Assembly: GCF_010093125.1 (NCBI RefSeq)
Contig: NZ_NMZQ01000025.1
Location: 1-64,000 of the forward strand
Direction: 5' to 3'
DNA: 64,000 nucleotides
DNA from: Veillonella sp. R32
GTDB lineage: Bacteria; Bacillota; Negativicutes; Veillonellales; Veillonellaceae
The notes beneath the pieces are model-generated. The model made no database searches, was not told where the DNA came from, and saw nothing but the letters and a program-made list of their open reading frames with translations. Numbering within the stretch: the stretch's first letter is position 1; the number at the start of each line of letters is the position of its first letter. The position numbers and the translations under genes were made by a program. Below, in pieces: positions 1 to 8,723 of this stretch.

Positions 1-28
1 CAAAATAAATTATAGAACCATTTTTCTC

Positions 29-57
29 TTGACATGGACAAATGTATTTTATATAAT
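29..57 (+). promoter_or_regulatory. Consensus sigma-70-type promoter of the T-box leader
   Basis: A perfect TTGACA (29-34) and a perfect TATAAT (52-57) are separated by 17 bp. Transcription should start near 64, just upstream of the T-box leader. The exact match to consensus suggests strong constitutive initiation, with control left to the leader RNA. Confidence 0.85.
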
Positions 58-89
58 GATTTCAATCTTAAAAATGTGCTAAGCACAGA

Positions 90-385
90 TAAAAGTGATG
101 ATGAAAGAAAGTAGCCCTATAAGGCACGCGCAGAGAGCCGTTGGTTGGTGTAAAACGGTAGTGATTATAGTGTGAAGTTCCTTTCTGAACTGCAAAGCTG
201 AACAATAGTAGGCTGCGCCGGCGTGGTTGTCGTTAGAAGAACTATGAGTTGGTCGATTCGAGATAATGAGGGTGGTACCGCGGAATTTCCGTCCCTTGGT
301 GCTACGCTCTTTTTTTATTATCCAAAATCGTCAATGAGGGTGGTACCGCGATTCGTCATCGTCCCTTTTTTAGGGGCGATTTTTT
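90..385 (+). promoter_or_regulatory. T-box riboswitch with two tandem antiterminator motifs
   Basis: Stem I features are visible: an AGTA-like motif near 110, an AGAGAG bulge near 132-137 and a GGTG distal loop near 147-150. The 3' side of the specifier loop reads GAA-GTT around 175-179, which tentatively gives a GUU valine specifier. The T-box sequence GAGGGTGGTACCGCG occurs twice, within 265-283 and 333-350. Only the second is followed by a clear terminator: stem 358-366 with 372-380, then a T run. The first is followed by T7-8 at 310-317 without an obvious complementary stem. Uncharged tRNA binding should allow read-through into the symporter gene at 482. The specifier reading is tentative. 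Confidence 0.85.
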
Positions 386-481
386 ATTTCTAACTTTTGA
401 GAGTGAAGAGAGTATGTTAAGTCTAGTTAGGCGGACGGGCCGGTGATATGCCCCAATCACCATAGCGAAAGGAGCGAAAAA

Positions 482-1924
482 ATGACTATTTCAACTGTGA
501 TTGTAGGGCTGTATGTGGTATTACTCTTTGTGATTTCTTGGGTATCGCGTCGTTTAACAACTGGAAAGGCTGAAAATTATGTATTGGCCGGACGTCGTAT
601 GACAACGCCATTGATTACTGTTTCAATTGTAGGCTTAGCCGTAGGTGGGGCTTCTACTATTGGGGTGGCGGAACAGGCTTATATGAAAGGTATCTCCGCC
701 GGCTGGTACACCGCCGCTTGGGGGCTTGGGGCCATTGTTATGGGGCTTACGGTAGCTAAACGGTATCGCCGTTTACAAATTACTACAGTGCCTGAAATGT
801 TAGAACGATATTATGATAAGAAAAGTCGAATTGCAGGCATTGTAATCCAGATCTTGGTGCAACTTTGTGTCATGAGTTTGCAGTATGTAGCGGGTGGTAC
901 CATTTTAGCGGCCTTATTACCAGAAGTATTCACCGTAACAACCGGTATGATTATGAGTGCCATCGTATTCATTAGCGTTACTATGATGGGAGGTATGTGG
1001 TCTGCCAGTATTTCTAATTTATTAAACGTTACACTTAAATATATTGGTATTGCCGCCGCTGCCTATATGGCTGTTCATTTAATGGGGGGCACTGCCGCTG
1101 TAGAGGCGCAAGCACCGATGCCTCATATGTTTGATCTCGTTGAAGGCGTTGGAGGCTTAACGATTTTGACATGGGTGGTGACACTGATTACCGTTAATTT
1201 GTCTTTACAAAGTATTATTCAAATTTCCTTAGGTGCTAAAACGGTAAGGGTGGCTCAAAAGGGCTTCATTCTTGGTGGTTTAATTATGTTGCCGATTGGC
1301 TTTGTTAGTGCTTATTTAGGCGTTATTGCGGCTGAATTATATCCTAGTTTAGCACCGGCGTTAGCCTTACCTAAGTTAATTGTTTCTTTACATCCTTTAT
1401 TAGCAGGATTAACTTTAGCTGCTCTTTGGGCCGCTGATGTGAGTACCGCTTGCAATCTATTATTGAGTTCTGGCACTTTATTCTCTCAAGATATTTATAA
1501 ACGTTTCATCAATCCAAATGTAACCGATGAGCAGTATACGTTGATTACCCGAATTGCTATTGTTGTCATGGGTTTATTAACCTTCACATTTGCTTTGACG
1601 ATTAGCGGTATTATTGCTACTTTAATGCAAGGCCTAAGTTTAATGGCTGCGTTTGCTGTAATTGTGTTGATGACCTTGTTCGCGCCAAAATATTGCAGTC
1701 GAATTGGTGCTTTCTACACGTTGGTGGCCGCTGTGATTACTTTGATTTTATGGAATGTAGCACCAGTTGTACGTATTGTACCGCATGTAATTTATTTAGA
1801 ATGGATTGTGTGTGCTGTTACATTTGGTGTTTGTACTTTAGTTAGCAAGCGTTCTATCGTTGTTGATGACGCTTTGCAAGGGGAAGCGGCTTCTGAAAAG
1901 GGGATGGTTGGTGTAGATATTTAG
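482..1924 (+). CDS. Sodium:solute symporter (SSS family) under T-box control
   Basis: This 480-residue polytopic membrane protein begins with a hydrophobic helix and has about a dozen further membrane segments, the usual size of the SSS family (PutP/PanF/SglT relatives). The conserved early region around residues 50-75 (GASTIGVAEQAYMKGISAGW) is typical of the family. The ATG at 482 is chosen because an AAAGGAG site lies 7 bp upstream; an in-frame GTG at 443 has no such site. The upstream T-box implies the substrate is an amino acid or related compound sensed through tRNA charging. A valine-type specifier would suggest branched-chain amino acids, but that is an inference. The gene is transcribed alone and is followed by a long hairpin terminator. 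Confidence 0.85.
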   Translation: MTISTVIVGLYVVLLFVISWVSRRLTTGKAENYVLAGRRMTTPLITVSIVGLAVGGASTIGVAEQAYMKGISAGWYTAAWGLGAIVMGLTVAKRYRRLQITTVPEMLERYYDKKSRIAGIVIQILVQLCVMSLQYVAGGTILAALLPEVFTVTTGMIMSAIVFISVTMMGGMWSASISNLLNVTLKYIGIAAAAYMAVHLMGGTAAVEAQAPMPHMFDLVEGVGGLTILTWVVTLITVNLSLQSIIQISLGAKTVRVAQKGFILGGLIMLPIGFVSAYLGVIAAELYPSLAPALALPKLIVSLHPLLAGLTLAALWAADVSTACNLLLSSGTLFSQDIYKRFINPNVTDEQYTLITRIAIVVMGLLTFTFALTISGIIATLMQGLSLMAAFAVIVLMTLFAPKYCSRIGAFYTLVAAVITLILWNVAPVVRIVPHVIYLEWIVCAVTFGVCTLVSKRSIVVDDALQGEAASEKGMVGVDI

Positions 1925-1974
1925 ACTAAGTAATTTTAGTCGATTTTGGGGAATTTAATAGTAAGGGTTAAGAT

Positions 1975-2040
1975 AAAAGCCATTTAATGCAAATCGTTGG
2001 GCGTTGAGAAACCACGAATTGTGATTAAATGGCTTTTTAT
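1975..2040 (+). terminator. Rho-independent terminator after the symporter gene
   Basis: A 14-bp stem pairs 1975-1988 (AAAAGCCATTTAAT) with 2024-2037 and ends in a T run. The enclosed sequence can extend the pairing with bulges (CAAATCGT region against the ACGAATTGTG region), giving one long hairpin. Confidence 0.8.
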
Positions 2041-2183
2041 TTTTATATTGTAAGGAATAGGTTTTAAAAACTATGCGGCGAAAAACAAGTGAATTTTTAT
2101 TTTGTGGCTTAAAATTTTAGAAATAATGGGAGCCGTTAATATAGATAGAAGTAACAATAGAATACGGGCATATCGCGATAATG

Positions 2184-2220
2184 AAGGAGCGTTCTTACTG
2201 ATTAGGAGAGCGCTCTTTTA
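2184..2220 (+). terminator. Terminator-like hairpin upstream of the radical SAM gene
   Basis: GAGCGTTCT pairs with AGAGCGCTC (9 bp, one G-U pair) and is followed by TTTTA. It precedes an extended -10 element (TGC-TATAAT, 2250-2255) that probably drives the next gene. It could end a short upstream transcript or be an attenuator; nothing coding is seen in 2041-2266. Confidence 0.45.
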
Positions 2221-2293
2221 CCATGTTTATTTAACGGGATATTTCATGCTATAATAAATAATTAAGATGTTGATTGCTCAAGGAGGTTGTGCC

Positions 2294-4105
2294 GTGACAC
2301 GAAACGATATATTAAATGGCTTACAATCGCTTAGAGTGAAGGAAGTAAGTCGAATTGAAAGCAATCCTCACAAACCATTTAAAGTGGGGTTAGTGTATCC
2401 AAATACATATTTTGTAGGCATGAGTAATTTAGGTATACAAATTATTTATGAAGAAATAAATAAACGTCCTACCAGCTGTGGGGAGCGATATTTTTTACCA
2501 CCTAATTCAGAATTGCGGGATTATGAAAAACACCGCTTACCTTTGATGAGTGTGGAAACACAAAGGCCCCTTAATGAGTGCGATGTAATAGGCATTGATA
2601 TTACGTTTGAAATGGATTATTTTAATATTCCTACCTTGCTTAAATTAGGGCGAGTGCCGGTGAAACGCATTCATCGCATTGAACGGGATCCTATTGTTAT
2701 TGCAGGTGGTCCCTGTGCTACGTTTAATCCAGAGCCTGTGTCTGACTTTATTGATGCCTTTATTATTGGCGAAGGGGAAGAATTAGTCCCTAGGGTGCTA
2801 GATATAATTGAACAAGGACGCAATGAACAGTGGTTGCGTTCAGACATTTTGCAGGCTTTAAGTAAAGAACCTGGGGTATATGTGCCAGCGCTGTATGAAC
2901 CTCAATTTGATGAAAGTGGGCGGTTTACAGGCTATCGTTTTGTTGAAGATATAAGCAGTAGTACGTTCTCTGTTGCGGTTACAGCGACAGAGAACGTAAA
3001 AAATACTAATCCGGCTGTTAGTACAGGTTGTGCTATACCAAAGGTAACACGCCATTGGAAATCTCTGGATACAGTTGGTGAAACAGTCATTGCTACGGAC
3101 TTTACTGAATTTGGGGCGATGTATATCGTTGAAGTAGCTCGTGGTTGTGGTCGACACTGTCGTTTTTGCATGGCTGGCTATTGCTATCGGACGCCGCGCG
3201 TACGTCGTCTTGACTTGTTAAAAGAGGGTGTTGATAGAGCGGCGGCATTAAATAAAAAAGTGGGGCTTATGGGGGCGGCTATTTCTGATTATCCTGACAT
3301 TGATGAATTAGTGATGTATATCCGCTCTAAAGGGCTTCGTTATTCTTGTGCCTCTTTGCGAGCTGACTCATTGACTCAGGCTGTGGTTGATGGTTTGGCT
3401 GCTAGTGGTCAGCAAACGATTACCATTGCCCCAGAAGCGGGGAGTGATCGTTTACGTCGCGTCATTAATAAAGGAATATCTAATGAAGATATGGCTAAGG
3501 CGGTGAAACTGGCGGCTAATGCAGGAATCCCTCATATTCGTCTATATATTATGGTTGGCTTGCCAACGGAAACTGAGGACGATATATTGGCGATTGTAAG
3601 CATGGCTGAAGATGTGTATCGCTATATGCAAGAGGCTGGCTGTAAAGGGCGTTTGACGTTAAGTGTTAATCCATTTATTCCGAAGCCTTTTACGCCGTTT
3701 CAGTGGATGCCGATGGCCCATCAAAAAGAGGTGACTAAAAAGTTAAATACGATTAAGAAAGCGTTGAGTAAGAATCGCCGGATTGAAGTATTGGTAGAGT
3801 CGCCTAAAGAAGCGTATATTCAAGGTGTATTGGCTCGGGGCGATCGCCGGCTAGGCGAGATTATCTTGGCAGCGGTTGAAGCCGGTGGGCCTAAGCAGTT
3901 TAAAAAGGTTTGTAGTGATTTTGGTTATGATATGGAGGCGGCTCTATATACGGAGCGGGCGCTGACAGACCCTTTACCTTGGGATATGTTAGATATGCAG
4001 TTAGCTGATGGCTATTTGGCGGCCGAATGGCAGCGTAGTTTGACAGAAGTGTATACACCGCCTTGTCAGACGGGCTGTAAACGTTGTGGTGTTTGTGTGG
4101 GATGA
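2294..4105 (+). CDS. B12-binding/radical SAM family protein (TIGR03960-like)
   Basis: The protein has 603 residues. The N-terminal part (about 20-230) has the layout of a cobalamin-binding-like domain (VGLVYPNTYFVGMSNLG). It is followed near residue 285 by the radical SAM cluster motif GCGRHCRFCMAGY, whose three cysteines bind a [4Fe-4S] cluster and SAM. The C-terminus ends with a cysteine cluster (CQTGCKRCGVC). This matches the widespread uncharacterised family often encoded next to or fused with DUF2344 proteins; no DUF2344 gene is present here. The GTG at 2294 is chosen because AAGGAGG lies 7 bp upstream; an in-frame ATG at 2267 precedes that site. Residues encoded by 2962-2998 come from a near-perfect palindrome. 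The function is unknown; the family assignment is firm. Confidence 0.88.
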   Translation: MTRNDILNGLQSLRVKEVSRIESNPHKPFKVGLVYPNTYFVGMSNLGIQIIYEEINKRPTSCGERYFLPPNSELRDYEKHRLPLMSVETQRPLNECDVIGIDITFEMDYFNIPTLLKLGRVPVKRIHRIERDPIVIAGGPCATFNPEPVSDFIDAFIIGEGEELVPRVLDIIEQGRNEQWLRSDILQALSKEPGVYVPALYEPQFDESGRFTGYRFVEDISSSTFSVAVTATENVKNTNPAVSTGCAIPKVTRHWKSLDTVGETVIATDFTEFGAMYIVEVARGCGRHCRFCMAGYCYRTPRVRRLDLLKEGVDRAAALNKKVGLMGAAISDYPDIDELVMYIRSKGLRYSCASLRADSLTQAVVDGLAASGQQTITIAPEAGSDRLRRVINKGISNEDMAKAVKLAANAGIPHIRLYIMVGLPTETEDDILAIVSMAEDVYRYMQEAGCKGRLTLSVNPFIPKPFTPFQWMPMAHQKEVTKKLNTIKKALSKNRRIEVLVESPKEAYIQGVLARGDRRLGEIILAAVEAGGPKQFKKVCSDFGYDMEAALYTERALTDPLPWDMLDMQLADGYLAAEWQRSLTEVYTPPCQTGCKRCGVCVG

Positions 4106-4115
4106 GGTGAAACCT

Positions 4116-4976
4116 ATGGCACGACAGAATAGAACGGTAATTCGTGAAGGTGGCGGTTTTCCTGGTCGACCTTTTGAATTTGAAGCGGCTACCGCATTGA
4201 CGGGCTTTCCTCTTATGCATGGTGTAACTCGCCGTTTTGGTGGCGTTTCGAAAAAGCCCTTTGATTCTTTTAATCTGGGCTTACATGTAGGTGATGATAT
4301 AGAGCATGTATGGGAAAATCGTCGGCGCTTGGCTAAGCATTTGCGCGTAGGCCCTGAAATGTTGACTTGTGCACAACAAGTGCATGGGACACAGATTTCA
4401 GAAGTGACGAAAGAAAACGTGGGTGCCGGTGCATTTCAGATGGATAAAGCTATTCCTGATAGTGATGCTTTATTCACTAATTTAATAGGCGTTCCTTTAT
4501 TGTTGTTGGTGGCGGATTGTGTGCCTGTTTTAGTATATGATCCTAGGCATCATGCGATGGCAGTCATTCATGCCGGTTGGCGTGGTACGATTGGTCATGT
4601 GTCAGGTCTTACTTTGGAGGCTATGCATAGAGCTTATGGTACAGAGCCCGCAGAATGTCACATTTATTTAGGCCCATCCATTCAATATGCTTCCTTTGAA
4701 GTGAGTGAAGAGTTGGCTGATACTTTTAGGAAAGCTTCGCGTATTCCAGATCAAATTGTGGGCTATCGCTATCGTGCTGATAAGGGGATTCAAACGCCTC
4801 ATGTAAATTTACAACAATTTATTGTTCAGGATTTACGCCAACTTGGTGTGCCTTTACAACAGATTACGGTCTCGCCTACTGATAGCATGACCGCACCTGC
4901 TTGTTATTCCTATCGACGGGAGTTTGGCAAGACGGGGCGTATGGCATTGTTTGCGATGTTAACTAAGCGAGAGTAG
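4116..4976 (+). CDS. pgeF: Peptidoglycan editing factor / laccase-domain protein PgeF (YfiH)
   Basis: This is a 286-residue cytoplasmic protein of the YfiH/PgeF family (DUF152, formerly called polyphenol oxidase). Signature blocks are QQVHGT (about residue 87), VADCVPVLVYDP (about 137) and HAGWRGT (about 155); their His/Cys residues bind zinc. Family members act as purine nucleoside phosphorylase/adenosine deaminase and, in E. coli, help keep peptidoglycan composition correct. The start at 4116 lies 10 bp past the stop of the radical SAM gene, so the two are probably co-transcribed; a GTG at 4086 would overlap that gene. The physiological role in this organism is not shown by the sequence. 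Confidence 0.9.
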   Translation: MARQNRTVIREGGGFPGRPFEFEAATALTGFPLMHGVTRRFGGVSKKPFDSFNLGLHVGDDIEHVWENRRRLAKHLRVGPEMLTCAQQVHGTQISEVTKENVGAGAFQMDKAIPDSDALFTNLIGVPLLLLVADCVPVLVYDPRHHAMAVIHAGWRGTIGHVSGLTLEAMHRAYGTEPAECHIYLGPSIQYASFEVSEELADTFRKASRIPDQIVGYRYRADKGIQTPHVNLQQFIVQDLRQLGVPLQQITVSPTDSMTAPACYSYRREFGKTGRMALFAMLTKRE

Positions 4977-5054
4977 TCTTATATCTTATTTAGTTAAAAA
5001 TATGAGAAAACCCTAAAAATAACCTTAATATATATAGTGTTTGTCATATTTTCA

Positions 5055-5083
5055 TTGGCATTTTACTTAAAGTATTATATAAT
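5055..5083 (+). promoter_or_regulatory. Promoter of the yggS-divIVA cluster
   Basis: TTGGCA (5055-5060) and TATAAT (5078-5083) are separated by 17 bp, 70 bp upstream of yggS. No terminator is obvious after pgeF, so read-through from upstream is also possible. Confidence 0.7.
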
Positions 5084-5152
5084 ATTATCGCATGAAAGTA
5101 ATTTTTTGACATGCACTGACAAGAGTTAGCTGGTGCATATAGGGGGTAAGCT

Positions 5153-5839
5153 ATGATAAAAGATGCGTTAGAAGCTGTGCAAAAGCGCATGCAAGAAGCC
5201 ATGGCACAAGCTGGTCGAACAGACTCAGTGACGCTCATAGCAGTGACTAAGAACCATCCTGTAACAGCGGTGGAAACGGTGGCTCAACTTGGTATTCGGA
5301 CGGTTGGAGAGAACCGAGTACAAGAAGCAAAGGAAAAGATTTTGACCTATAACGGGCCGGAATTGGAATGGCATTTAATCGGTCATTTGCAAGATAACAA
5401 GGTTCGACAAGCAGTGCCACTATTTTCCTTGATACACTCTGTTGATAGCAAGAAGCTACTAGATGAAATAAATAAAGTGGCCGCTAAATGTGATAAAGTA
5501 CAAGATATTTTATTGCAAGTAAATGTGGCCCGAGAAGAAAGTAAATCGGGGTTGACGGTGGAAGACTTTCCAGAAGTGCGCGATTATGCGAAGACATTGC
5601 CAAATGTTAGAGTCAAAGGGTTGATGTGTATGGCGCCTTTTTTCGAAAATCCGGAAGAAGCTCGTCCTATTTTTCGAGTAGCCCATGCACTCTATGAAGA
5701 TATGAAATCGCAATTCCCAGAAGGACAGATTTCGTATTTGTCAATGGGGATGACCCATGACTTTGAAGTGGCTTTAGGAGAAGGCGCGAATATGATTCGC
5801 GTTGGCACCGCAATTTTTGGTAACCGAGTATATTATTAA
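5153..5839 (+). CDS. yggS: YggS/YlmE-family PLP-binding protein (PLP homeostasis)
   Basis: This 228-residue protein has the single alanine-racemase-like TIM barrel of the PLPBP family. The PLP lysine is in IAVTKNHP (about residue 32). The conserved blocks GENRVQEAKEK, WHLIGHLQDNK, LQVNVAREESKSG and LSMGMTHDFEVAL are all present and in order. Members bind pyridoxal phosphate and affect amino-acid and B6 balance without a known catalytic activity. The start is supported by an AGGGGG site upstream. It opens a cluster with sepF, proC, ylmH and divIVA, the same order as the Firmicute ylm region next to the division genes. Confidence 0.93.
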   Translation: MIKDALEAVQKRMQEAMAQAGRTDSVTLIAVTKNHPVTAVETVAQLGIRTVGENRVQEAKEKILTYNGPELEWHLIGHLQDNKVRQAVPLFSLIHSVDSKKLLDEINKVAAKCDKVQDILLQVNVAREESKSGLTVEDFPEVRDYAKTLPNVRVKGLMCMAPFFENPEEARPIFRVAHALYEDMKSQFPEGQISYLSMGMTHDFEVALGEGANMIRVGTAIFGNRVYY

Positions 5840-5870
5840 ATAGCTTAGCGCAATGTAGGAGGGTTTATTA

Positions 5871-6359
5871 ATGAGCTTGAATTGGAATACCATCAAAAAT
5901 ATGTTTTTGATAAATGACCGTAACGAATATGATGAAGAAGAATTTGAAGATAATCTAGGTCCTGATTATGATGAGCCGGTGCAACATACACCGCAGACTA
6001 ATTCTACAAGTTCCGCATTTCGTCCCGCAAAAACAGGAGGATATAATACAGTGGCACAGCGTCCTAATGCAATGAAAGTAGTAATTGTTGAACCAACCGT
6101 ATTTGAAGATTCTGAAAAAATTACTAACGAACTTCGTGATATGCGTCCCGTGGTTATTAATTTTGAAAAAACAGACCCTCATGAAGCAGCTCGTATTGTC
6201 GATTTTGTTAGCGGTGCAACTTTTGCGTTAGATGGCAAATTAGAAAAAATCGGTAAAGATATTTTTATTTGTGTACCTGTTAATGTATCGGTAGATTATA
6301 ACGATAAGAGTTATAATGATTTATCTGAAAAACTTGCTTGGAAAGATCCACAAATTTAG
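5871..6359 (+). CDS. sepF: Cell division protein SepF
   Basis: The protein has 162 residues. An acidic and Ser/Thr-rich linker (about 15-65) follows a short N-terminal membrane-targeting helix (SLNWNTIKNMFLIND). The SepF fold spans about residues 68-150, beginning MKVVIVEPTVFED and including GATFALDGKLEKIG. SepF links FtsZ polymers to the membrane and aligns them at the septum. A strong site (AGGAGGG) precedes the ATG. Its position between yggS and proC is typical of the Firmicute ylm cluster. Confidence 0.93.
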   Translation: MSLNWNTIKNMFLINDRNEYDEEEFEDNLGPDYDEPVQHTPQTNSTSSAFRPAKTGGYNTVAQRPNAMKVVIVEPTVFEDSEKITNELRDMRPVVINFEKTDPHEAARIVDFVSGATFALDGKLEKIGKDIFICVPVNVSVDYNDKSYNDLSEKLAWKDPQI

Positions 6360-6370
6360 TAGGTGTTACT

Positions 6371-7171
6371 ATGTTAGGACAGATTCTATTTGTGGGAGCT
6401 GGTGCTATGGGAGGCGCTATATTGCGTGGCGCCTTACAGGCCGGCTTAATGGCGCCTAAACAGGTGCAGGTGCTTGTTCGCACAGAAGCAAGCGCCAAAG
6501 CGTTGCAAACTGAATTAGGTGTTGTAGCCAGTGTTGAACTACCTGATTTGAGTCAGTTTAACACGATTATTTGGGCTGTGAAACCACAAGTATGGCCACA
6601 AGTGGTACCACAATTTCAAAGGATTCCAGTTGGTGTAACATGTTTGTCCGTAGCGGCTGGTATTAATTTAGCTACTTTAGAAGCAGCCTTGCCACAAGCG
6701 GATTGGTACCGTGCTATGCCTAATACACCGGTAGCCGTAGGCGCTGGCTTAACAGCATTAGCGGTGGGCACTAAGGGTACGACTGAGGCAACGGAGGCAT
6801 TTGCTCAGTTATTTGGTGCCATTGGTGAAGCGGTGGTTGTATCAGAAGCCGATTTAGAACGACTGACAGCCGTTTCAGGCTCAGGTCCTGGCTATGCCTT
6901 TGTCATTATGGATGCCTTAGCTGATGCAGGCGTGCGCCTTGGTTTAACTCGTCCGTTGGCCATTAAAGCGGCCGCTTATACTTTATTTGGTGCTGGTAAG
7001 ATGGCCCTTGAAACAGGGACTCATCCTGCGATTTTACGGGATCAAGTAACATCTCCTGGTGGCACGACAATTGCAGGAATTGCAGCTATGGAAAAAGCTG
7101 GTATTCGCACAGCTATGCAAGAGGGTGTAGTGGCTTGTTATGAACGCTCCTTTGAGTTAGGTAAAAAATAA
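6371..7171 (+). CDS. proC: Pyrroline-5-carboxylate reductase
   Basis: The 266-residue enzyme performs the last step of proline synthesis, NAD(P)H-dependent reduction of 1-pyrroline-5-carboxylate. An N-terminal Rossmann motif (FVGAGAMGGAILRG) is followed by YRAMPNTPVAVGAG. The C-terminal dimerisation and substrate region reads SGSGPGYAFVIMDALADAG and TSPGGTTIAG. ATG 6371 is used, 12 bp after the sepF stop; the frame is open further upstream but would overlap sepF. The ribosome site is weak (TAGGTG), so translational coupling to sepF is possible. Confidence 0.93.
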   Translation: MLGQILFVGAGAMGGAILRGALQAGLMAPKQVQVLVRTEASAKALQTELGVVASVELPDLSQFNTIIWAVKPQVWPQVVPQFQRIPVGVTCLSVAAGINLATLEAALPQADWYRAMPNTPVAVGAGLTALAVGTKGTTEATEAFAQLFGAIGEAVVVSEADLERLTAVSGSGPGYAFVIMDALADAGVRLGLTRPLAIKAAAYTLFGAGKMALETGTHPAILRDQVTSPGGTTIAGIAAMEKAGIRTAMQEGVVACYERSFELGKK

Positions 7172-7181
7172 AGGAGGATTT

Positions 7182-7967
7182 GTGAAAGATAAAGAGAAAT
7201 TAATTCGTTATTTTGAAGCGTCAGGCAATGGTGAAGAAGCTCGTCGTATGCTAGATTTAGCTGAGCAAGTAGTGGGGGGCAAACCATTTCGAGTGACTGA
7301 ATTTATGTCCCCGGCAGGTCTTGTCATTGCCGATGCAATTAAAGCTAATTTGCCACAGTTACGTGTGGAGTTTGGCGGTGGCTATGAAGGAGCCGAGCGC
7401 ATACGGGTAGCATTTGTAGCTGCAGATTTTCAGGGCACGGTTGATTTAGGCATTAGTGCATTAAAGGTTTCCTGGGATCCGCGGTTCCGTTTGTTAACGC
7501 ATCGCGATGTGTTGGGCTCGCTCATGGGGCTGGGCATTGAGCGTACAAGTTTTGGTGATATTATTATGCAAACTGGTGGCGCCCAGTTAATTGTTGATTC
7601 AGCGATGGCAGACTATGTGAAACAGAATTTTACCAAGATTGCTATGGTGTCTGTATCGGTTGAAGATATGGATTTAGCTGAAATCCAACCAAAGGAAGAA
7701 AAAATTAAAGAAATACGAACTACCGTAGCTTCTTTGCGGTTAGATGCGATTGCATCCTCTGGGTTTAGTGTATCTCGCACTAAAGTGGTGAGCTCTATTA
7801 ATGCAGGACTCGTTCAAGTGAATTGGCAACCTGCTAAAGGGCCGGCGCAAGAAGTTAAAGAAGGGGACATTATTTCACTTCGCGGTCGTGGACGAATGAA
7901 GATTGAGGCCATCACAGGCACATCTCGTAAAGGACGTATTGGGGTATATCTCAAACGTTTCATGTAA
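7182..7967 (+). CDS. ylmH: YlmH-type S4-domain RNA-binding protein
   Basis: The protein has 261 residues and starts with GTG, 7 bp after a perfect AAGGAGG. The central part matches the YlmH fold, and a C-terminal S4 RNA-binding domain lies at about 180-250 (LRLDAIASSGFSVSRTKV). YlmH relatives bind the ribosome or stalled 50S-nascent-chain complexes and are conserved beside division genes. It sits 11 bp after proC and 13 bp before divIVA, so it belongs to the same operon. Confidence 0.9.
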   Translation: MKDKEKLIRYFEASGNGEEARRMLDLAEQVVGGKPFRVTEFMSPAGLVIADAIKANLPQLRVEFGGGYEGAERIRVAFVAADFQGTVDLGISALKVSWDPRFRLLTHRDVLGSLMGLGIERTSFGDIIMQTGGAQLIVDSAMADYVKQNFTKIAMVSVSVEDMDLAEIQPKEEKIKEIRTTVASLRLDAIASSGFSVSRTKVVSSINAGLVQVNWQPAKGPAQEVKEGDIISLRGRGRMKIEAITGTSRKGRIGVYLKRFM

Positions 7968-7980
7968 TAGGAGGTAAGCT

Positions 7981-8616
7981 ATGATTACACCAATGGATAT
8001 TCACAATAAAGAGTTTGAAAAGGGCTTTCGTGGGTACGATACAGCATCGGTCGATGCATTTATGGCTGAATTAGTTCATGACTATGAAACACTCTATCGC
8101 GATAATCGCGAAATGACAGATAAAATTGAGCAATTGGAAAAACGCATTGCTCAATATGAACAAATGGAAGCGACTATGAATAATACGTTAGTATTAGCGC
8201 AAGAAACGGGCGAAAATGTTAAAAATGCAGCTCGTAAGGAAGCGGATCTTATTATTCAAGAAGCTGAACAACAACGTAAATTGATTTTAGAAGACGCAGA
8301 ACGCAGCTTGCGGGAAGGACAAGAAAAATACTCCATTATTCGCAATGAAGTAGCTGTATTTAAAGCGCGTATGGAATCAATTCTTAACTCTCAATTACAA
8401 TTATTAGACGGCTGTGTGCTAGGGGATAGCTCAGTACCTGTTGAGTCTGTTGATATTGATGAAGTGATTGCAGCGGTAGCAGAAGATAACTCTACCATTC
8501 ACGAAAATGCTGGTGTTGATGAAGCCGTGCTGGAAGCCAATGCTGCTGGTGAGGCGGCTAATGAAACTAGCGAGCCAGTTAGTGAAGACGCTGATAAAAC
8601 AGACGCAAATAAATAA
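7981..8616 (+). CDS. divIVA: DivIVA-domain protein
   Basis: The protein has 211 residues. The N-terminal DivIVA membrane-binding and dimerisation motif (PMDIHNKEFEKGFRGYD) is followed by a long coiled coil to about residue 135. The C-terminal tail is acidic and rich in Ala, Glu and Asp. DivIVA proteins sense negative membrane curvature and organise poles and septa. AGGAGG precedes the ATG. It is the last gene of the cluster and is followed by a clear terminator. DivIVA in a diderm cell is consistent with a Negativicute. Confidence 0.92.
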   Translation: MITPMDIHNKEFEKGFRGYDTASVDAFMAELVHDYETLYRDNREMTDKIEQLEKRIAQYEQMEATMNNTLVLAQETGENVKNAARKEADLIIQEAEQQRKLILEDAERSLREGQEKYSIIRNEVAVFKARMESILNSQLQLLDGCVLGDSSVPVESVDIDEVIAAVAEDNSTIHENAGVDEAVLEANAAGEAANETSEPVSEDADKTDANK

Positions 8617-8643
8617 TTATATACCGCATAAGGTAGTATCAAT

Positions 8644-8671
8644 CGGCTTGATCTTATATCAAGCCGTTTTT
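8644..8671 (+). terminator. Terminator after divIVA
   Basis: A perfect 9-bp stem (CGGCTTGAT, 8644-8652, with 8658-8666) and a 5-nt loop are followed by T5. It separates the division cluster from the tetrapyrrole operon. Confidence 0.92.
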
Positions 8672-8723
8672 GATATAAGGAACATATGAAAAATATTCAT
8701 AGCTAATAGGAAGAGAGGTCCTT

